Shown here in pieces: positions 51,970 to 61,336 of a DNA stretch of 64,000 nt; the stretch's first letter is position 1; the number at the start of each line of letters is the position of its first letter. The notes below the pieces were generated by a model, which saw nothing but the letters and a program-made list of their open reading frames with translations, made no database searches and was not told the DNA's origin. Position numbers and translations under genes: made by a program. Location of the stretch: the NCBI GenBank assembly GCA_002394335.1, contig DGTP01000015.1, forward strand, positions 1 to 64,000. Direction: 5' to 3'. This DNA is from Bacteroidales bacterium UBA4333. Its GTDB lineage: Bacteria; Bacteroidota; Bacteroidia; Bacteroidales; Paludibacteraceae.

Positions 51970-54900
51970 TGCCTGCTATGTAGGGATAATACTTATCCAC
52001 CAATTCATGTTTACCATTACGTTCCCAGTCGTTGAGAATAATCTGCAGCATATACTTCTGCATCTTCACGCTGTTCTCCACCGAAGCACGCTGACGACGG
52101 GTGAGAGTACGCTCCCAGTTGATATACTCAACGGCGGTCTCTGCCATCTTTGTGGACATCGAATCGGCTGTCTGGTGTTCGCCTATCACGTTATACAGCG
52201 TTGCCATGTATGCCGACGAGTGGTCGTATGGGATGTTATACTCCGGAAGCATCTGCTCGGCGTAGTCAAGCACTTGTTTGGCGCTGTCGAACTTATGCTC
52301 TTGAACCAATGCCTCTGCCAGTTGAACGAACATCGAACGGTGCGTCTTGCACATGCGCATCAGGTTCTCGTCGATATAAATGCCCGGTTTGTTCATGTTC
52401 CCGTAAGCGAACTTATGCATCATGTTGTCGAACATCAGATCGGTGTTCACACGCGGACGGCCGTCTGCAGAACGGGTCGGTGTAACCCGATAAGTCAGTC
52501 CCACCAGCTCCATATACGGCTCCAGACCCAGATAATAGTCGCCTCCTACGGTCACGCAGAAGTAGATCGGGCGCTTCCATTGGTTCGTGGAGAGCATTTC
52601 CATGATCATCATCTGCGAACGCGTGAAGCCTCTGTTCTTCTGGAAGAAGATTGTGTCGCCCTCTGCGCCCAAGATATACAGTTGTTCCGTCGGGATATAG
52701 TTCTCGCCGTCGCGGATGGTTATCTCCTCGTCAGAGAGCATAAAGTCGAATGCCGTCTTCACGCTCAGAGGCTTGCCTGCCTGATTGGTTGTCCGCACAT
52801 ACTCGTTCTTGCCTGGCATAAAGTCCTTGTACTCCCAAGATATAGGAAGAGCCGCCGACTCATAATACGGACGTTTCATCTGCGATATATACCAGTCGGT
52901 CTGCAGATACGACAGGTTGCACACGCGCAGGTTGGTTCCCACGCCTTCCACCTCCTGATTGTACCAGAGCGGGAAGGTGTCGTTGTCGCCGTTCGAGAAC
53001 AGGATTGCCTGATCCTCGCAGGACTTCAGATAGTTAGCGCCGAAATCCCTGCACGAGAAACGGTCTGAACGGTCATGGTCATCCCAGTTCTGAGAAGCCA
53101 TCTGCGCCGGAACAAGCAAGCCGAGAATACTGCAACAAACCGCCACAGCCGCCTTCACTTTTCCATTCTTCATCTTCTCATTGATCCAATCAATGAACGC
53201 CAGAACGCCGAAGCCGATCCATATACAGAACGCATAGAACGAACCCACATAGGCATAGTCTCGTTCACGGGGCTGGTAAGGTGTCTGGTTCAGATAAACC
53301 ACAATCGCCAGACCCGTCAGCAGGAACAGGAACATCACTATCGAGAAGTTCTTCCAGCCTTCGGCTTTGCCATTCTTGTTGCGTTTCGATGCCTGCCATA
53401 CCATGCCGATGATGCCCAGTATAAGCGGAATCATGTAATACACATTGTGTCCCTTGTTGTTCTTCAACTCGGTCGGCAGCGCATCCTGGTCGCCCAGCAT
53501 CGCATTATCGATGAACGGAATACCGCTTATCCAGTTACCCTTCGACACATCGCCGTACGACTGCAAGTCGTTCTGACGGCCCGCAAAGTTCCACATGAAA
53601 TAGCGCCAGTACATGAAGTTCACCTGATAGCGGAAGAAGAAACGCATATTCTCCGCAAAAGTCGGACAATAATCCGTCTTGTGCTGTCCGCAGTAGTCAT
53701 ATTTCACGCGCTTGCCATGGATATTCGCCCACTCTTTGTAGGCCTCGATATGGTTCGGCGAAGGAGACCACATACGCGGGAATGGCATTTTGAACTCAGA
53801 GAGATATTCGTATGTCTCTTTGTTGCCTGTCTTGGCGTAGCGGTCTGGCTCACCGTCCACATGGGGTGCCGGAGCGTACTGTGCCTCGCCGATCTTCTTC
53901 ACTGGCACACAGTAGTCTTTTTTCACCTCCAATGCTACCGGAGCATTATAGGTCTGACCGTATAGGAGCGGCGTATCGCCGTACTGCTCGCGGTTCAGGT
54001 AATATTTCAGTGAGAACACATTATCCGGCGAGTTCTGGTCCATCGGGGTGTTCGCACTCGAGCGGATTACCAATACCGCATAAGACGAATAACCCACCAG
54101 TACCATGGCAATCATCATCGTCAGGGTGTTCAGCCAGCGCGCGTTGATCCACTCTTTCTTCATCAGCAATACGGCTACCAATATAGCCGTCAGGCCGACA
54201 CCTATCCACCATTTGGAGAACAGGAAGGCGGTTCCAGACAGCGCAAAGGCACACGCAAAAGAAATCACCTCGCGCACTTTCGATTGGTCGATATAAGACT
54301 CCACAATCGCCCATACCAGCGCACCGATGGTCAGCACTATATACACTGCCAGACCCGTGTTAAACGGCATATGCAGACCGTTCACGAACAGCAGCTCAAA
54401 CCATCCGGCTATCGTCGGGAAACCCGGAATAATGCCGTACAGGATTCCTGCCAAAAGCACCACCGAGGCTAAAAAGGCTTGTGTCACACCCTTCCACGAG
54501 AACTCGTAACGGCGGTAGTAGTACACCAACATCAGCGCCGGAATAGTCAGCAGGTTCAGCAAGTGTACGCCGATGGAGATTCCCATCAGATAGGCAATCA
54601 GTATCAGCCATTTGTCAGAGCCCTCTTCGTCGGCTTTCTCGTCCCATTTGAGCATCAGCCATACGACTACGGCGGTGAACAGCGAAGAAGACGCATACAC
54701 CTCACCCTCAACCGCGGAGAACCAGAAAGTGTCCGAGAATGTGAAGGCCAACGCTCCTACTGTTCCTGCGCCGAGAATACCGATGCCCTGCCAAAGCGGC
54801 ATAGCGCTTTCGGCTTCCGGCTCTCGACTTTCAACTAATTTCCTCGCCAGCGCCGTAATCGTCCAGAACAGGAACAGAATGGTGAAGGCACTCGCTAAAG

Positions 54901-55147
54901 CGGAGAGCGCATTCACGCACATCGCCACATGCGACGCATCCGACGCAAAAAGGGAGAAGAAATGACCCATTAACATAAAAAACGGTGCTCCGGGTGGATG
55001 GCCTACATCCAACTTATGGGCACTCGCAATGAACTCGCCGCAATCCCAGAAGGACGCTGTGGGTTCCAAAGTGAGCAAATACGTTGCGGCGGCGATGGCG
55101 AACACCACCCATCCGCAAAGCGTATTCCAGAATTTGAATTTTTTCAT
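51956..55147 (-). CDS. DUF2723 membrane glycosyltransferase (TMEM260/GT117-like)
   Basis: About 1063 residues from the start at 55147 (MKKFKFWNTL); a longer frame to 55219 only reads the hairpin element. The N-terminal half contains multiple membrane helices and the conserved LEPTASFWDCGEFIASAHKL and GHPPGAPFF blocks (about 27-60), whose acidic residue in DCGEF is the expected catalytic site for this GT-C-type family. The C-terminal half is a soluble periplasmic domain with TPR-like helices (about 950-1050). Homologues transfer mannose or other sugars to exported proteins. It could modify the large surface proteins encoded here; that is inference. Confidence 0.9.
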   Translation of the reverse strand: MKKFKFWNTLCGWVVFAIAAATYLLTLEPTASFWDCGEFIASAHKLDVGHPPGAPFFMLMGHFFSLFASDASHVAMCVNALSALASAFTILFLFWTITALARKLVESREPEAESAMPLWQGIGILGAGTVGALAFTFSDTFWFSAVEGEVYASSSLFTAVVVWLMLKWDEKADEEGSDKWLILIAYLMGISIGVHLLNLLTIPALMLVYYYRRYEFSWKGVTQAFLASVVLLAGILYGIIPGFPTIAGWFELLFVNGLHMPFNTGLAVYIVLTIGALVWAIVESYIDQSKVREVISFACAFALSGTAFLFSKWWIGVGLTAILVAVLLMKKEWINARWLNTLTMMIAMVLVGYSSYAVLVIRSSANTPMDQNSPDNVFSLKYYLNREQYGDTPLLYGQTYNAPVALEVKKDYCVPVKKIGEAQYAPAPHVDGEPDRYAKTGNKETYEYLSEFKMPFPRMWSPSPNHIEAYKEWANIHGKRVKYDYCGQHKTDYCPTFAENMRFFFRYQVNFMYWRYFMWNFAGRQNDLQSYGDVSKGNWISGIPFIDNAMLGDQDALPTELKNNKGHNVYYMIPLILGIIGMVWQASKRNKNGKAEGWKNFSIVMFLFLLTGLAIVVYLNQTPYQPRERDYAYVGSFYAFCIWIGFGVLAFIDWINEKMKNGKVKAAVAVCCSILGLLVPAQMASQNWDDHDRSDRFSCRDFGANYLKSCEDQAILFSNGDNDTFPLWYNQEVEGVGTNLRVCNLSYLQTDWYISQMKRPYYESAALPISWEYKDFMPGKNEYVRTTNQAGKPLSVKTAFDFMLSDEEITIRDGENYIPTEQLYILGAEGDTIFFQKNRGFTRSQMMIMEMLSTNQWKRPIYFCVTVGGDYYLGLEPYMELVGLTYRVTPTRSADGRPRVNTDLMFDNMMHKFAYGNMNKPGIYIDENLMRMCKTHRSMFVQLAEALVQEHKFDSAKQVLDYAEQMLPEYNIPYDHSSAYMATLYNVIGEHQTADSMSTKMAETAVEYINWERTLTRRQRASVENSVKMQKYMLQIILNDWERNGKHELVDKYYPYIAGNEEY

Positions 55148-55182
55148 TGTTTTTATTATTGTTTGTACTATAATTTTCAATT

Positions 55183-55248
55183 TTGTCCCATCTTTGGAAC
55201 AACTTCTTCCAACTTCCAATTGTCTCTTTCGGCGGCATTTTTGCCGCC
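55183..55248 (-). ncRNA. Composite hairpin element, copy 2 (candidate structured RNA or mobile repeat)
   Basis: On the minus strand: hairpin 1 is GGCGGCA/TGCCGCC (55248-55231), fully paired with an AAAA loop. About 28 purine-rich bases follow (GAAAGAGACAATTGGAAG...), then hairpin 2, TTGTTCC/GGGACAA with the AAAGAT loop (55202-55183; one G-T wobble). It ends 35 bases before the DUF2723 start codon, so it would be in that mRNA's leader. Order and spacing match copy 1 at 35831-35898. Confidence 0.55.
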
Positions 55249-55256
55249 GTCAACAC

Positions 55257-55392
55257 CGCAGTCCTACAGCGCAGCGGTCTTACAGCGCAGTGGTCTTACA
55301 GCGAAGCGATCCTACAGCGAAGCGGTCCTACAGCGCAGCGGTCTTACAGCGAAGCGATCCTACAGCGCAGCGGTCCTACAGCGCAGCGGTCA
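55257..55392. repeat. 16-bp tandem repeat array, eight units
   Basis: Eight units of TACAGCG(C/A)AGCG(G/A)TC(C/T) start at 55265 and every 16 bases to 55377, with a partial unit before. Variation is limited to a few positions (C/A at 8, G/T at 11, G/A at 13, C/T at 16). There are no spacers between units, so this is not CRISPR. One more copy lies at 35744-35759. Confidence 0.93.
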
Positions 55393-55526
55393 CGCAGTAA
55401 AAAGCGCCCACTCCCCCAAATTCGCTGCAAAATTACAACATTTTTTTGAAAATAAAAAATCGAAAGCAAAAACAAAGTCTTTTTGCAACAAAAAATGCTC
55501 TTTTTATAAAAAAAACGCGCGCGCAC

Positions 55527-55557
55527 TTGCGTATGTAAAAAAAAAGTCGTATCTTTG
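55527..55557 (+). promoter_or_regulatory. Bacteroidota-type promoter for the polysaccharide locus
   Basis: TTGC (55527-55530), GTATGT plus a nine-base A-run, and TATCTTTG (55550-55557). The leader to the first start codon (55623) is about 60 bases. Confidence 0.8.
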
Positions 55558-55622
55558 CAGGCTTTTTCTGTGCAATGCACAGGTAACGATCGTAAGAAAA
55601 ACTAAAATTAACATAAACAATC

Positions 55623-56378
55623 ATGATTAAAGTTGGAATTATAGGATGTGGCTTCGTTGGCGGAGCCCTCAAAAACTGGTTGGAGAACAACAATCCGGAC
55701 TGCAAACTCTTCATCTCAGACCCCTACAAAGGCTACAATGACGACCTCAGCGACATTGACATTGCCTTTCTGCAGATACATGTCCCCACGGAGGAAGACG
55801 GCACGCAGGATCTGACCCTCATGACCGAACTCATCAAAAACCTGCCCGACGTACCGGTTTTCGTTCGTACAACCATCCTCCCCGGCACCAGCGAGCGCCT
55901 CTCCAAAGAGACAGGACACCAGGTCTGCTACATGCCGGAGTTCCTCACCGAGCGTACGTTCATCGAGGACTTTAACAAACAGACCATGGTCTTCACCGGC
56001 GCACAGGATCTCCTCACCAAGATTTTCGTCGGCAAGAAATTCACCGTCATGACGCCGCTTGAGGCAGAGCTCACCAAGTACATGCACAATGTCTTCGGCG
56101 CATACAAAGTCACCTACTTCAACGCCTGCCGCGAGTACTGCGAACAGATGGGTGCCGACTGGCGCAAAGTCCACACAGGCATCCTCCTCTCCGGTTATAT
56201 CAACGACACCCACACCTATGTTCCCGGACCCGACGGCAAGTTCGGCTACGGCGGCAAGTGCTTCCCGAAGGATGTCAACGCCTTTGCCGAAATGACCAAA
56301 GGCACTCCCCTTGGCACCCTCTTGGAGCACCTCCACGAACTCAACGTACACTTCCGCGGCGTCGAGGAGCACATCTAA
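55623..56378 (+). CDS. Short UDP-sugar dehydrogenase-like protein
   Basis: 251 residues. The Rossmann fold begins with GIIGCGFVGGAL (5-16); a VRTTILPGTSERL strand and PEFLTERT follow as in nucleotide-sugar dehydrogenases; YGGKCFPKDV (about 207-216) holds the catalytic Cys near residue 211. The UDP-binding third domain of a normal enzyme (about 400 residues) is absent. It may be an alternative short dehydrogenase or depend on a partner. It is first in the polysaccharide locus and is followed after 155 bases by a full-length homologue. Confidence 0.8.
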   Translation: MIKVGIIGCGFVGGALKNWLENNNPDCKLFISDPYKGYNDDLSDIDIAFLQIHVPTEEDGTQDLTLMTELIKNLPDVPVFVRTTILPGTSERLSKETGHQVCYMPEFLTERTFIEDFNKQTMVFTGAQDLLTKIFVGKKFTVMTPLEAELTKYMHNVFGAYKVTYFNACREYCEQMGADWRKVHTGILLSGYINDTHTYVPGPDGKFGYGGKCFPKDVNAFAEMTKGTPLGTLLEHLHELNVHFRGVEEHI

Positions 56379-56425
56379 GATTGCAACAACACCCTCATCG
56401 CACAATACTTTCACCTTACAAAAGG

Positions 56426-56469
56426 GGGTGATTACGGGGTGATAACTGGGTGATTACAGGGTGATTCGT
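56426..56469. repeat. 11-bp tandem repeat GGGTGAT(T/A)AC, four units
   Basis: Units start at 56426, 56437, 56448 and 56459, each GGGTGATTAC-like and exactly one helical turn apart. The array lies in the spacer between the two dehydrogenase genes, 64 bases before the second start codon. No promoter consensus is obvious beside it. Confidence 0.88.
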
Positions 56470-56533
56470 GGTATGTCACACTGACACTAAAAAGGATTAA
56501 AGAGTTAGTACAAAACATCATTTTTTCAAAATC

Positions 56534-57772
56534 ATGAAAATAGCAGTTGCAGGAACAGGATACGTCGGACTCAGTATTGCTACCCTACTCGCGCAGCATA
56601 ACGAGGTCACGGCAGTGGACATCATCCCGGAGAAAGTGGAGATGATCAACCGCCGTCAGTCGCCCATTCAGGACGAGTATATCGAGCGATACCTCGCCGA
56701 GAAAGAACTCAACCTCACAGCGACACTCGATGCCGAATCGGCGTACAAAAACGCAGAGTTTGTCGTCATAGCCGCGCCGACCAATTATGACAGCCGGCTC
56801 AACTATTTCGACACCTCCGCCGTGGAGAATGTCATCGAGACCGTCATGCGCGTCAATCCTGGTGCCATCATGGTCATCAAATCCACTATTCCTGTGGGTT
56901 ACACCGTCTCCGTTCGCGAGAAATACCACTGTGCCAACATCCTCTTCTCCCCGGAGTTCCTGCGTGAGTCCAAAGCCCTCTACGACAACCTCTACCCGTC
57001 CCGTATCATCGTCGGAACGGTCATGGGCGACGAACGGCTCACACAAGCCGCAGAGCGTTTTGCCGCACTGCTCAGAGAAGGTGCGCTCAAAGAGGACATC
57101 GAGACCCGTATCATGGGACTCACCGAGGCGGAAGCCGTCAAGCTCTTTGCCAACACCTACCTCGCCCTCCGCGTCAGCTATTTCAACGAACTGGACACTT
57201 ACGCCGAGATGAAAGGGCTGGACACGCAGTCCATCATCGACGGCGTGTGTCTTGATCCGCGTATCGGCACCCACTACAACAACCCTTCCTTCGGTTACGG
57301 CGGTTACTGTCTTCCCAAGGACACCAAGCAGCTCTTGGCGAACTATCAGGACGTGCCGGAGAACCTCATCGAAGCCATCGTCGAGTCCAACCGCACCCGC
57401 AAGGACTTCATTGCCGACCGCGTCTTGGCGAAAGCAGGCTACTACGACTACTACAACAACGGCCAGTACAACGCCTCAGAAGAGCACGCTTGTACCATCG
57501 GTGTCTATCGTCTTACGATGAAGTCGAACAGCGATAACTTCCGTCAGTCCTCCATCCAGGGAATCATGAAACGTGTCAAAGCCAAAGGGGCGCAGGTCAT
57601 CATCTACGAACCCACACTGGAAAACGGCACCACCTTCTTTGGTAGCGAAGTGGTTAATGACCTTGCCGCCTTCAAAAGCCGCAGCCAGGCCATCATCGCC
57701 AACCGCTATGACTCCTCGCTGGATGACGTGAAGGAAAAAGTATATACCCGCGACATTTTTAGAAGAGACTGA
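56534..57772 (+). CDS. UDP-glucose 6-dehydrogenase
   Basis: 412 residues, full length. NAD-binding GTGYVGLS is at 7-14, the middle domain has [20 protein letters not shown], and YGGYCLPKD carries catalytic Cys259. The C-terminal UDP-binding domain has [13 protein letters not shown] strands. It oxidises UDP-glucose to UDP-glucuronate (a related UDP-sugar is possible), supplying an acidic sugar for the polysaccharide made by the downstream genes. The next gene begins 28 bases later, inside a short repeat. Confidence 0.92.
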   Translation: MKIAVAGTGYVGLSIATLLAQHNEVTAVDIIPEKVEMINRRQSPIQDEYIERYLAEKELNLTATLDAESAYKNAEFVVIAAPTNYDSRLNYFDTSAVENVIETVMRVNPGAIMVIKSTIPVGYTVSVREKYHCANILFSPEFLRESKALYDNLYPSRIIVGTVMGDERLTQAAERFAALLREGALKEDIETRIMGLTEAEAVKLFANTYLALRVSYFNELDTYAEMKGLDTQSIIDGVCLDPRIGTHYNNPSFGYGGYCLPKDTKQLLANYQDVPENLIEAIVESNRTRKDFIADRVLAKAGYYDYYNNGQYNASEEHACTIGVYRLTMKSNSDNFRQSSIQGIMKRVKAKGAQVIIYEPTLENGTTFFGSEVVNDLAAFKSRSQAIIANRYDSSLDDVKEKVYTRDIFRRD

Positions 57773-57775
57773 CGG

Positions 57776-57807
57776 CTGAATGCTGACAGCTGAATTCTGA
57801 TGGCTGA
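57776..57807. repeat. Short intergenic tandem repeat block D, covering the flippase start codon
   Basis: CTGAATGCTGACAGCTGAAT and the following TCTGATGGCTGA are degenerate units of the block A/B family. The flippase ATG at 57800 lies within the last unit. Confidence 0.7.
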
Positions 57808-59155
57808 GAAAGTAGAACATATTGGCAAACGCGAGATAGCCTGGAGCTATGCCGGTACGGCTTTTATGATCGGAGCAGGAGTCATTCTGCTGCCTTTCAT
57901 CTTGAACAAAATGCCGCAGGAGACTGTCGGCATCTGGAATATCTTCCAGACCATCACCGCGCTTGTCCTTTTGCTCGATTTCGGCTTCCGTCCTTCTTTC
58001 GCACGTAACATCAGCTATATCTTCTCCGGTGTCAAGACGCTCCAGAAAGAAGGAGTGGCGCATGTAGATGCCGATGCGGAAGTGGATTACGGACTGCTGA
58101 AAGGAACACTGGTCGCCATGCGGCGGTTCTACCGCTGGATAGCAATAGGGGTCTTCGTTATTCTCGCTACTGCCGGAACCGCTTATTTCTACTATATCCT
58201 GCAGAAATACTCCGGCGACCGGCAAGATGCGATGGTAGCCTGGGTGCTTCTGATCGCCATCAACTGCTATAACCTCTACACCTTCTACTACGATGCACTG
58301 TTGACCGGCAAAGGCTATGTCAAACAGACCCAGCAGATCAATATGCTGAGTCAGGTGGTGTACATCTGCTTGGCTATCGGACTGATTTACGCCGGATTTG
58401 GTCTGACAGCGATCATCAGCTCTCAATTGACGGCTACAATCATTCGCCGCGTAGCCACCTACCGCGTGTTCTTCAAACCCGAACTGCGCGCCAGACTGGA
58501 AAACGCGGAACCGCAAGACGCCGGCAACATCCTTCGTGCTATCACACCCAATGCCATCAAAATCGGCTTGACCCAATTAGGAGCCTTCCTTATCAGCCGC
58601 TCTGCAATCCTCATCGGATCTGCATACCTCACGCTGGACGAGATAGCCTGCTACGGCATCACCATGCAGGTAATGGAAGTGCTGGCGCGATGCGGACAGG
58701 TGATGTATATTGCTTACACGCCGCGTCTGGCGCAATGCCGCGCTGCCAATGATTTGCACCAGCTGAAGATCTATTATACATGGTGTGTACTCGCCTATGT
58801 CGGTATCTTCGCCGTAGGCGGATTGGTATGGATCGGTTTGGGCGACTGGGCGCTTCAGCTCATCGGCAGCCGGACATCTTTTGTTCCTACCAACCTGCTG
58901 GTTCTGGCTTTAGTAATCGGCTTTCTGGAGCATAACCACGCTTTGGCAGCCGGATTTATCATGGCGGACAACAAGATTCCCTTCTTTATCCCTTCGCTCC
59001 TGAGCGGAGCGGCAACAATCGTATTGCTGTGGCTCTTCCTCGGCCCGATGCACTTGGGTGTTTTGGGAATGATTTTGGCACCCGGCGTAGCGCAACTCGC
59101 CTACCAGAACTGGAAATGGCCCTCCGTCGTCATCAAAGAACTCAAAGACGCATAA
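57800..59155 (+). CDS. Polysaccharide flippase (Wzx/MATE-like, MOP superfamily)
   Basis: 451 residues with about 12 predicted membrane helices, including AWSYAGTAFMIGAGVILLPF near the start and GLVWIGLGDWALQLIG later. Architecture and context fit a Wzx-type transporter that flips lipid-linked repeat units to the periplasm. No catalytic motif is expected. It is followed by the polymerase gene after one base. The start codon sits in a spacer repeat, so the first few residues (MAEK) derive from it. Confidence 0.88.
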   Translation: MAEKVEHIGKREIAWSYAGTAFMIGAGVILLPFILNKMPQETVGIWNIFQTITALVLLLDFGFRPSFARNISYIFSGVKTLQKEGVAHVDADAEVDYGLLKGTLVAMRRFYRWIAIGVFVILATAGTAYFYYILQKYSGDRQDAMVAWVLLIAINCYNLYTFYYDALLTGKGYVKQTQQINMLSQVVYICLAIGLIYAGFGLTAIISSQLTATIIRRVATYRVFFKPELRARLENAEPQDAGNILRAITPNAIKIGLTQLGAFLISRSAILIGSAYLTLDEIACYGITMQVMEVLARCGQVMYIAYTPRLAQCRAANDLHQLKIYYTWCVLAYVGIFAVGGLVWIGLGDWALQLIGSRTSFVPTNLLVLALVIGFLEHNHALAAGFIMADNKIPFFIPSLLSGAATIVLLWLFLGPMHLGVLGMILAPGVAQLAYQNWKWPSVVIKELKDA

Positions 59156-59156
59156 C

Positions 59157-60410
59157 GTGGAACAAATTCTGGCAGATATTATCCTTTTCGGTTGTTTCAT
59201 ACTGGAGGTCTCGATACTCTCCTTTGCCGAAAAACGCTTATGGGGCACTTGGTACACACCCCTGAACTGTCTGGTACTGCCATTCTGCTTTGTACTGCTG
59301 ATAGTGCTGTCTATGCCCCAATCGCTGGGATTTGTGCCTTTCTATACGCCGAGTCTGTATATCTGGATGGCTGGGATGTTTGTCATGGCTGTTCCAAGTT
59401 GGCTTCTCGCAATAGGATACAGACGTCATCGTACCGACCTCACCATCGCCTCTCCGGCTCCAAAAAGAGACAAACTGCTTTATGTCTTCTGCATTCTGCT
59501 TATCATCCCTTTTCTCTTTCGTATAAAAGGAATGATGAGTTCTTCGCTCAATATGATCGGTAGCGACGAGTTCGGAGAAGAGTTTGCCGTATATGGACTC
59601 TTTGGTCACTTGCTGATCCTGCTTCTGGCATGTACGATCATTCTGTTCTGCTGCATTCGCAAAAACAACCGCCTACTGCCGATCCTGCTTATCATAGCAA
59701 TAACGTTCATCGTCTTCTTGAACCAAGTCAAGAGTTGGGTTATTATTCCGCTCATAGCAGGTATGATTTCATGTCTGCTCACCGAACGGATGCATCTGTC
59801 CCTCAGAGTTGTCTCCATTATTGCCGTCAGCGGAATTGTATTGTTCATGGGCAGCTATTTCTTTATGTTCATCATCGGAAACGGAGCGGACTATAACGAG
59901 CATATGGGCAAATATGTCTTGGAACACACCTATCATTATATCGCCAGCGGTATTCTCGGAATGAGCGAAGATGTGCGGATGGGCATCATCGAACAGCCGC
60001 AGCCGGAGATTCTTTTTGCTCCGTTTGTCAACGCAGTCCATGCCATCACCGGCGAACCGTACATTTCGGCCATCAATCCGGACTACCTTGAGATAAGCAC
60101 CAACGGATTGCAAGATAATGTCCGTACGTTTTTCGGAACAATCTATGCTAACAGCATCGACGGCTTCTGGATCTTTGTGGTAACAGTCATCAGCACAATG
60201 GTTTATTTGGTGAGGATTTGGGCGATTCAGTCGCAATCAATATATATCCTGACGATGGATGCCTGGTTTTGCGCCCTGCTGGCGATGGGATGGTTCGAAT
60301 ACTATTTCTTCCATGTTACGACATTCGAGATTCCTGCCATCTTGATTTTACTATACACCGTCAGCCATGTCTCTACACGCAGAAAGGAGGTAGCATGCTT
60401 AGCATCATAA
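59157..60410 (+). CDS. O-antigen/capsule polymerase-like membrane protein (Wzy candidate)
   Basis: 417 residues, about 10-12 membrane helices, with a long periplasmic loop near 240-330 (after FMFIIGNGADYNEH). Hydrophobic profile and position directly after the flippase fit a Wzy polymerase or ligase, a family with little sequence conservation. The start is GTG at 59157, one base after the flippase stop. The 3' end overlaps the next glycosyltransferase start by 16 bases. Confidence 0.75.
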   Translation: MEQILADIILFGCFILEVSILSFAEKRLWGTWYTPLNCLVLPFCFVLLIVLSMPQSLGFVPFYTPSLYIWMAGMFVMAVPSWLLAIGYRRHRTDLTIASPAPKRDKLLYVFCILLIIPFLFRIKGMMSSSLNMIGSDEFGEEFAVYGLFGHLLILLLACTIILFCCIRKNNRLLPILLIIAITFIVFLNQVKSWVIIPLIAGMISCLLTERMHLSLRVVSIIAVSGIVLFMGSYFFMFIIGNGADYNEHMGKYVLEHTYHYIASGILGMSEDVRMGIIEQPQPEILFAPFVNAVHAITGEPYISAINPDYLEISTNGLQDNVRTFFGTIYANSIDGFWIFVVTVISTMVYLVRIWAIQSQSIYILTMDAWFCALLAMGWFEYYFFHVTTFEIPAILILLYTVSHVSTRRKEVACLAS

Positions 60411-61336
60411 TTCTCAATTATAACGGATGGCAGGACACCCTTGCATGTCTGGAGTCGCTGCGCAAACAGACTTACACGGATTTTCGCGTGGTCGTAGCAG
60501 ACAACGGTTCGTCGGACAACTCCGTGGCGCATATTTTCCAATGGGCAAAACAAAAAGAAATAGATGCCGGTTGGCTGACACTTCTCCCGTTCAAAGAAAA
60601 CTACGGTTTTGCGAGAGGGAACAACAGAGCCATCGAAACCATAAAAGATATCCCCTCCGATTATTATCTCTGCCTTAATAACGACACCGAAATGGAGCCG
60701 GACTGTTTGCAACAGTTGATCCTTTACATGGATACGCACTCAGGCATTGACGCCGTAACACCAAGCATCCGACTCTACGACCAACCGGAACTGCTCTGGA
60801 ACGCAGGAGGCAGACTGGTCTTCGGAGGCAGACGGTATTACTACATGGAGCAACCGGCAAAACTATTGGACGGCAAAAGCGCCTTGCCTATTACGTTTAT
60901 CACCGGCTGCGCCTTACTGTTCCGAAGAGAACTGATCGCTCAACAACCGCTGTTCACAGAACGCTTCTTCTTCGGCGAAGAGGACTTTGAATTCTCGCTC
61001 CGTATGCAAAAAGAAGGACGCCAAATGGTATGCCTTCCAACGGCTGTTCTCTACCACAAAGTGGGTGGATCGCAGACACAGGTGGTGTCCTACAACAAAC
61101 TCTTTATCCACCAACTCAACCGTATTATCGATCTTAGGAGTGCTTACCCGATGCCTAAATACCTTTTGTGGATGGCACTCTACATTCCTTATATATATTG
61201 CCGCTTTTTAGGAGGAATGACCATCCGCGAACGAAACCGTTTTATGCGTCTGCTGTTGCACGAGACACATATAAACAAAGGCGTCAGCAAAAACTTGTTT
61301 GAGAAATACATATCCTATCCGTTCCATGCTCAATAA
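60395..61336 (+). CDS. Glycosyltransferase family 2, rhamnosyltransferase-like
   Basis: 313 residues from the ATG at 60395 (MLSIIILNYNGWQDTLACL), preceded by GGAGG. The GT-A domain has VVADNGSSDNS (about 33-43) and the metal-binding NNDTEME near 92-98. A C-terminal RERNRFMRLL helix region is typical of inner-membrane-associated GT2 enzymes. It adds one sugar to the lipid-linked repeat unit. It overlaps both neighbours (16 and 11 bases). Confidence 0.92.
   Translation: MLSIIILNYNGWQDTLACLESLRKQTYTDFRVVVADNGSSDNSVAHIFQWAKQKEIDAGWLTLLPFKENYGFARGNNRAIETIKDIPSDYYLCLNNDTEMEPDCLQQLILYMDTHSGIDAVTPSIRLYDQPELLWNAGGRLVFGGRRYYYMEQPAKLLDGKSALPITFITGCALLFRRELIAQQPLFTERFFFGEEDFEFSLRMQKEGRQMVCLPTAVLYHKVGGSQTQVVSYNKLFIHQLNRIIDLRSAYPMPKYLLWMALYIPYIYCRFLGGMTIRERNRFMRLLLHETHINKGVSKNLFEKYISYPFHAQ

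Larger units (their letters stand above)
55148..55622. other. 475-bp divergent spacer with structured element, 16-bp array and promoter
   Basis: It contains the second hairpin element (55183-55248), the 16-bp tandem array (55257-55392), an A/T-rich stretch (about 55430-55520), and the promoter of the polysaccharide locus (55527-55557). Open frames spanning the array in several phases are a by-product of the repeat and are not called as genes. Confidence 0.8.

Noticed and set aside
55148..55219. 24-residue N-terminal extension of the DUF2723 protein
   Set aside because: It reads through the hairpin element and lacks conservation. The start at 55147 directly precedes the first membrane helix.
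55257..55392. Possible CRISPR array
   Set aside because: Units are directly adjacent at 16 bases, with no unique spacers and no cas genes nearby.
54998..55630. 210-codon plus-strand frame over the 16-bp array (and sister frames at 55029-55400 and 55183-55449)
   Set aside because: Tandem repeats without stop codons keep frames open. The frames begin in the DUF2723 antisense strand and contain the hairpin element.
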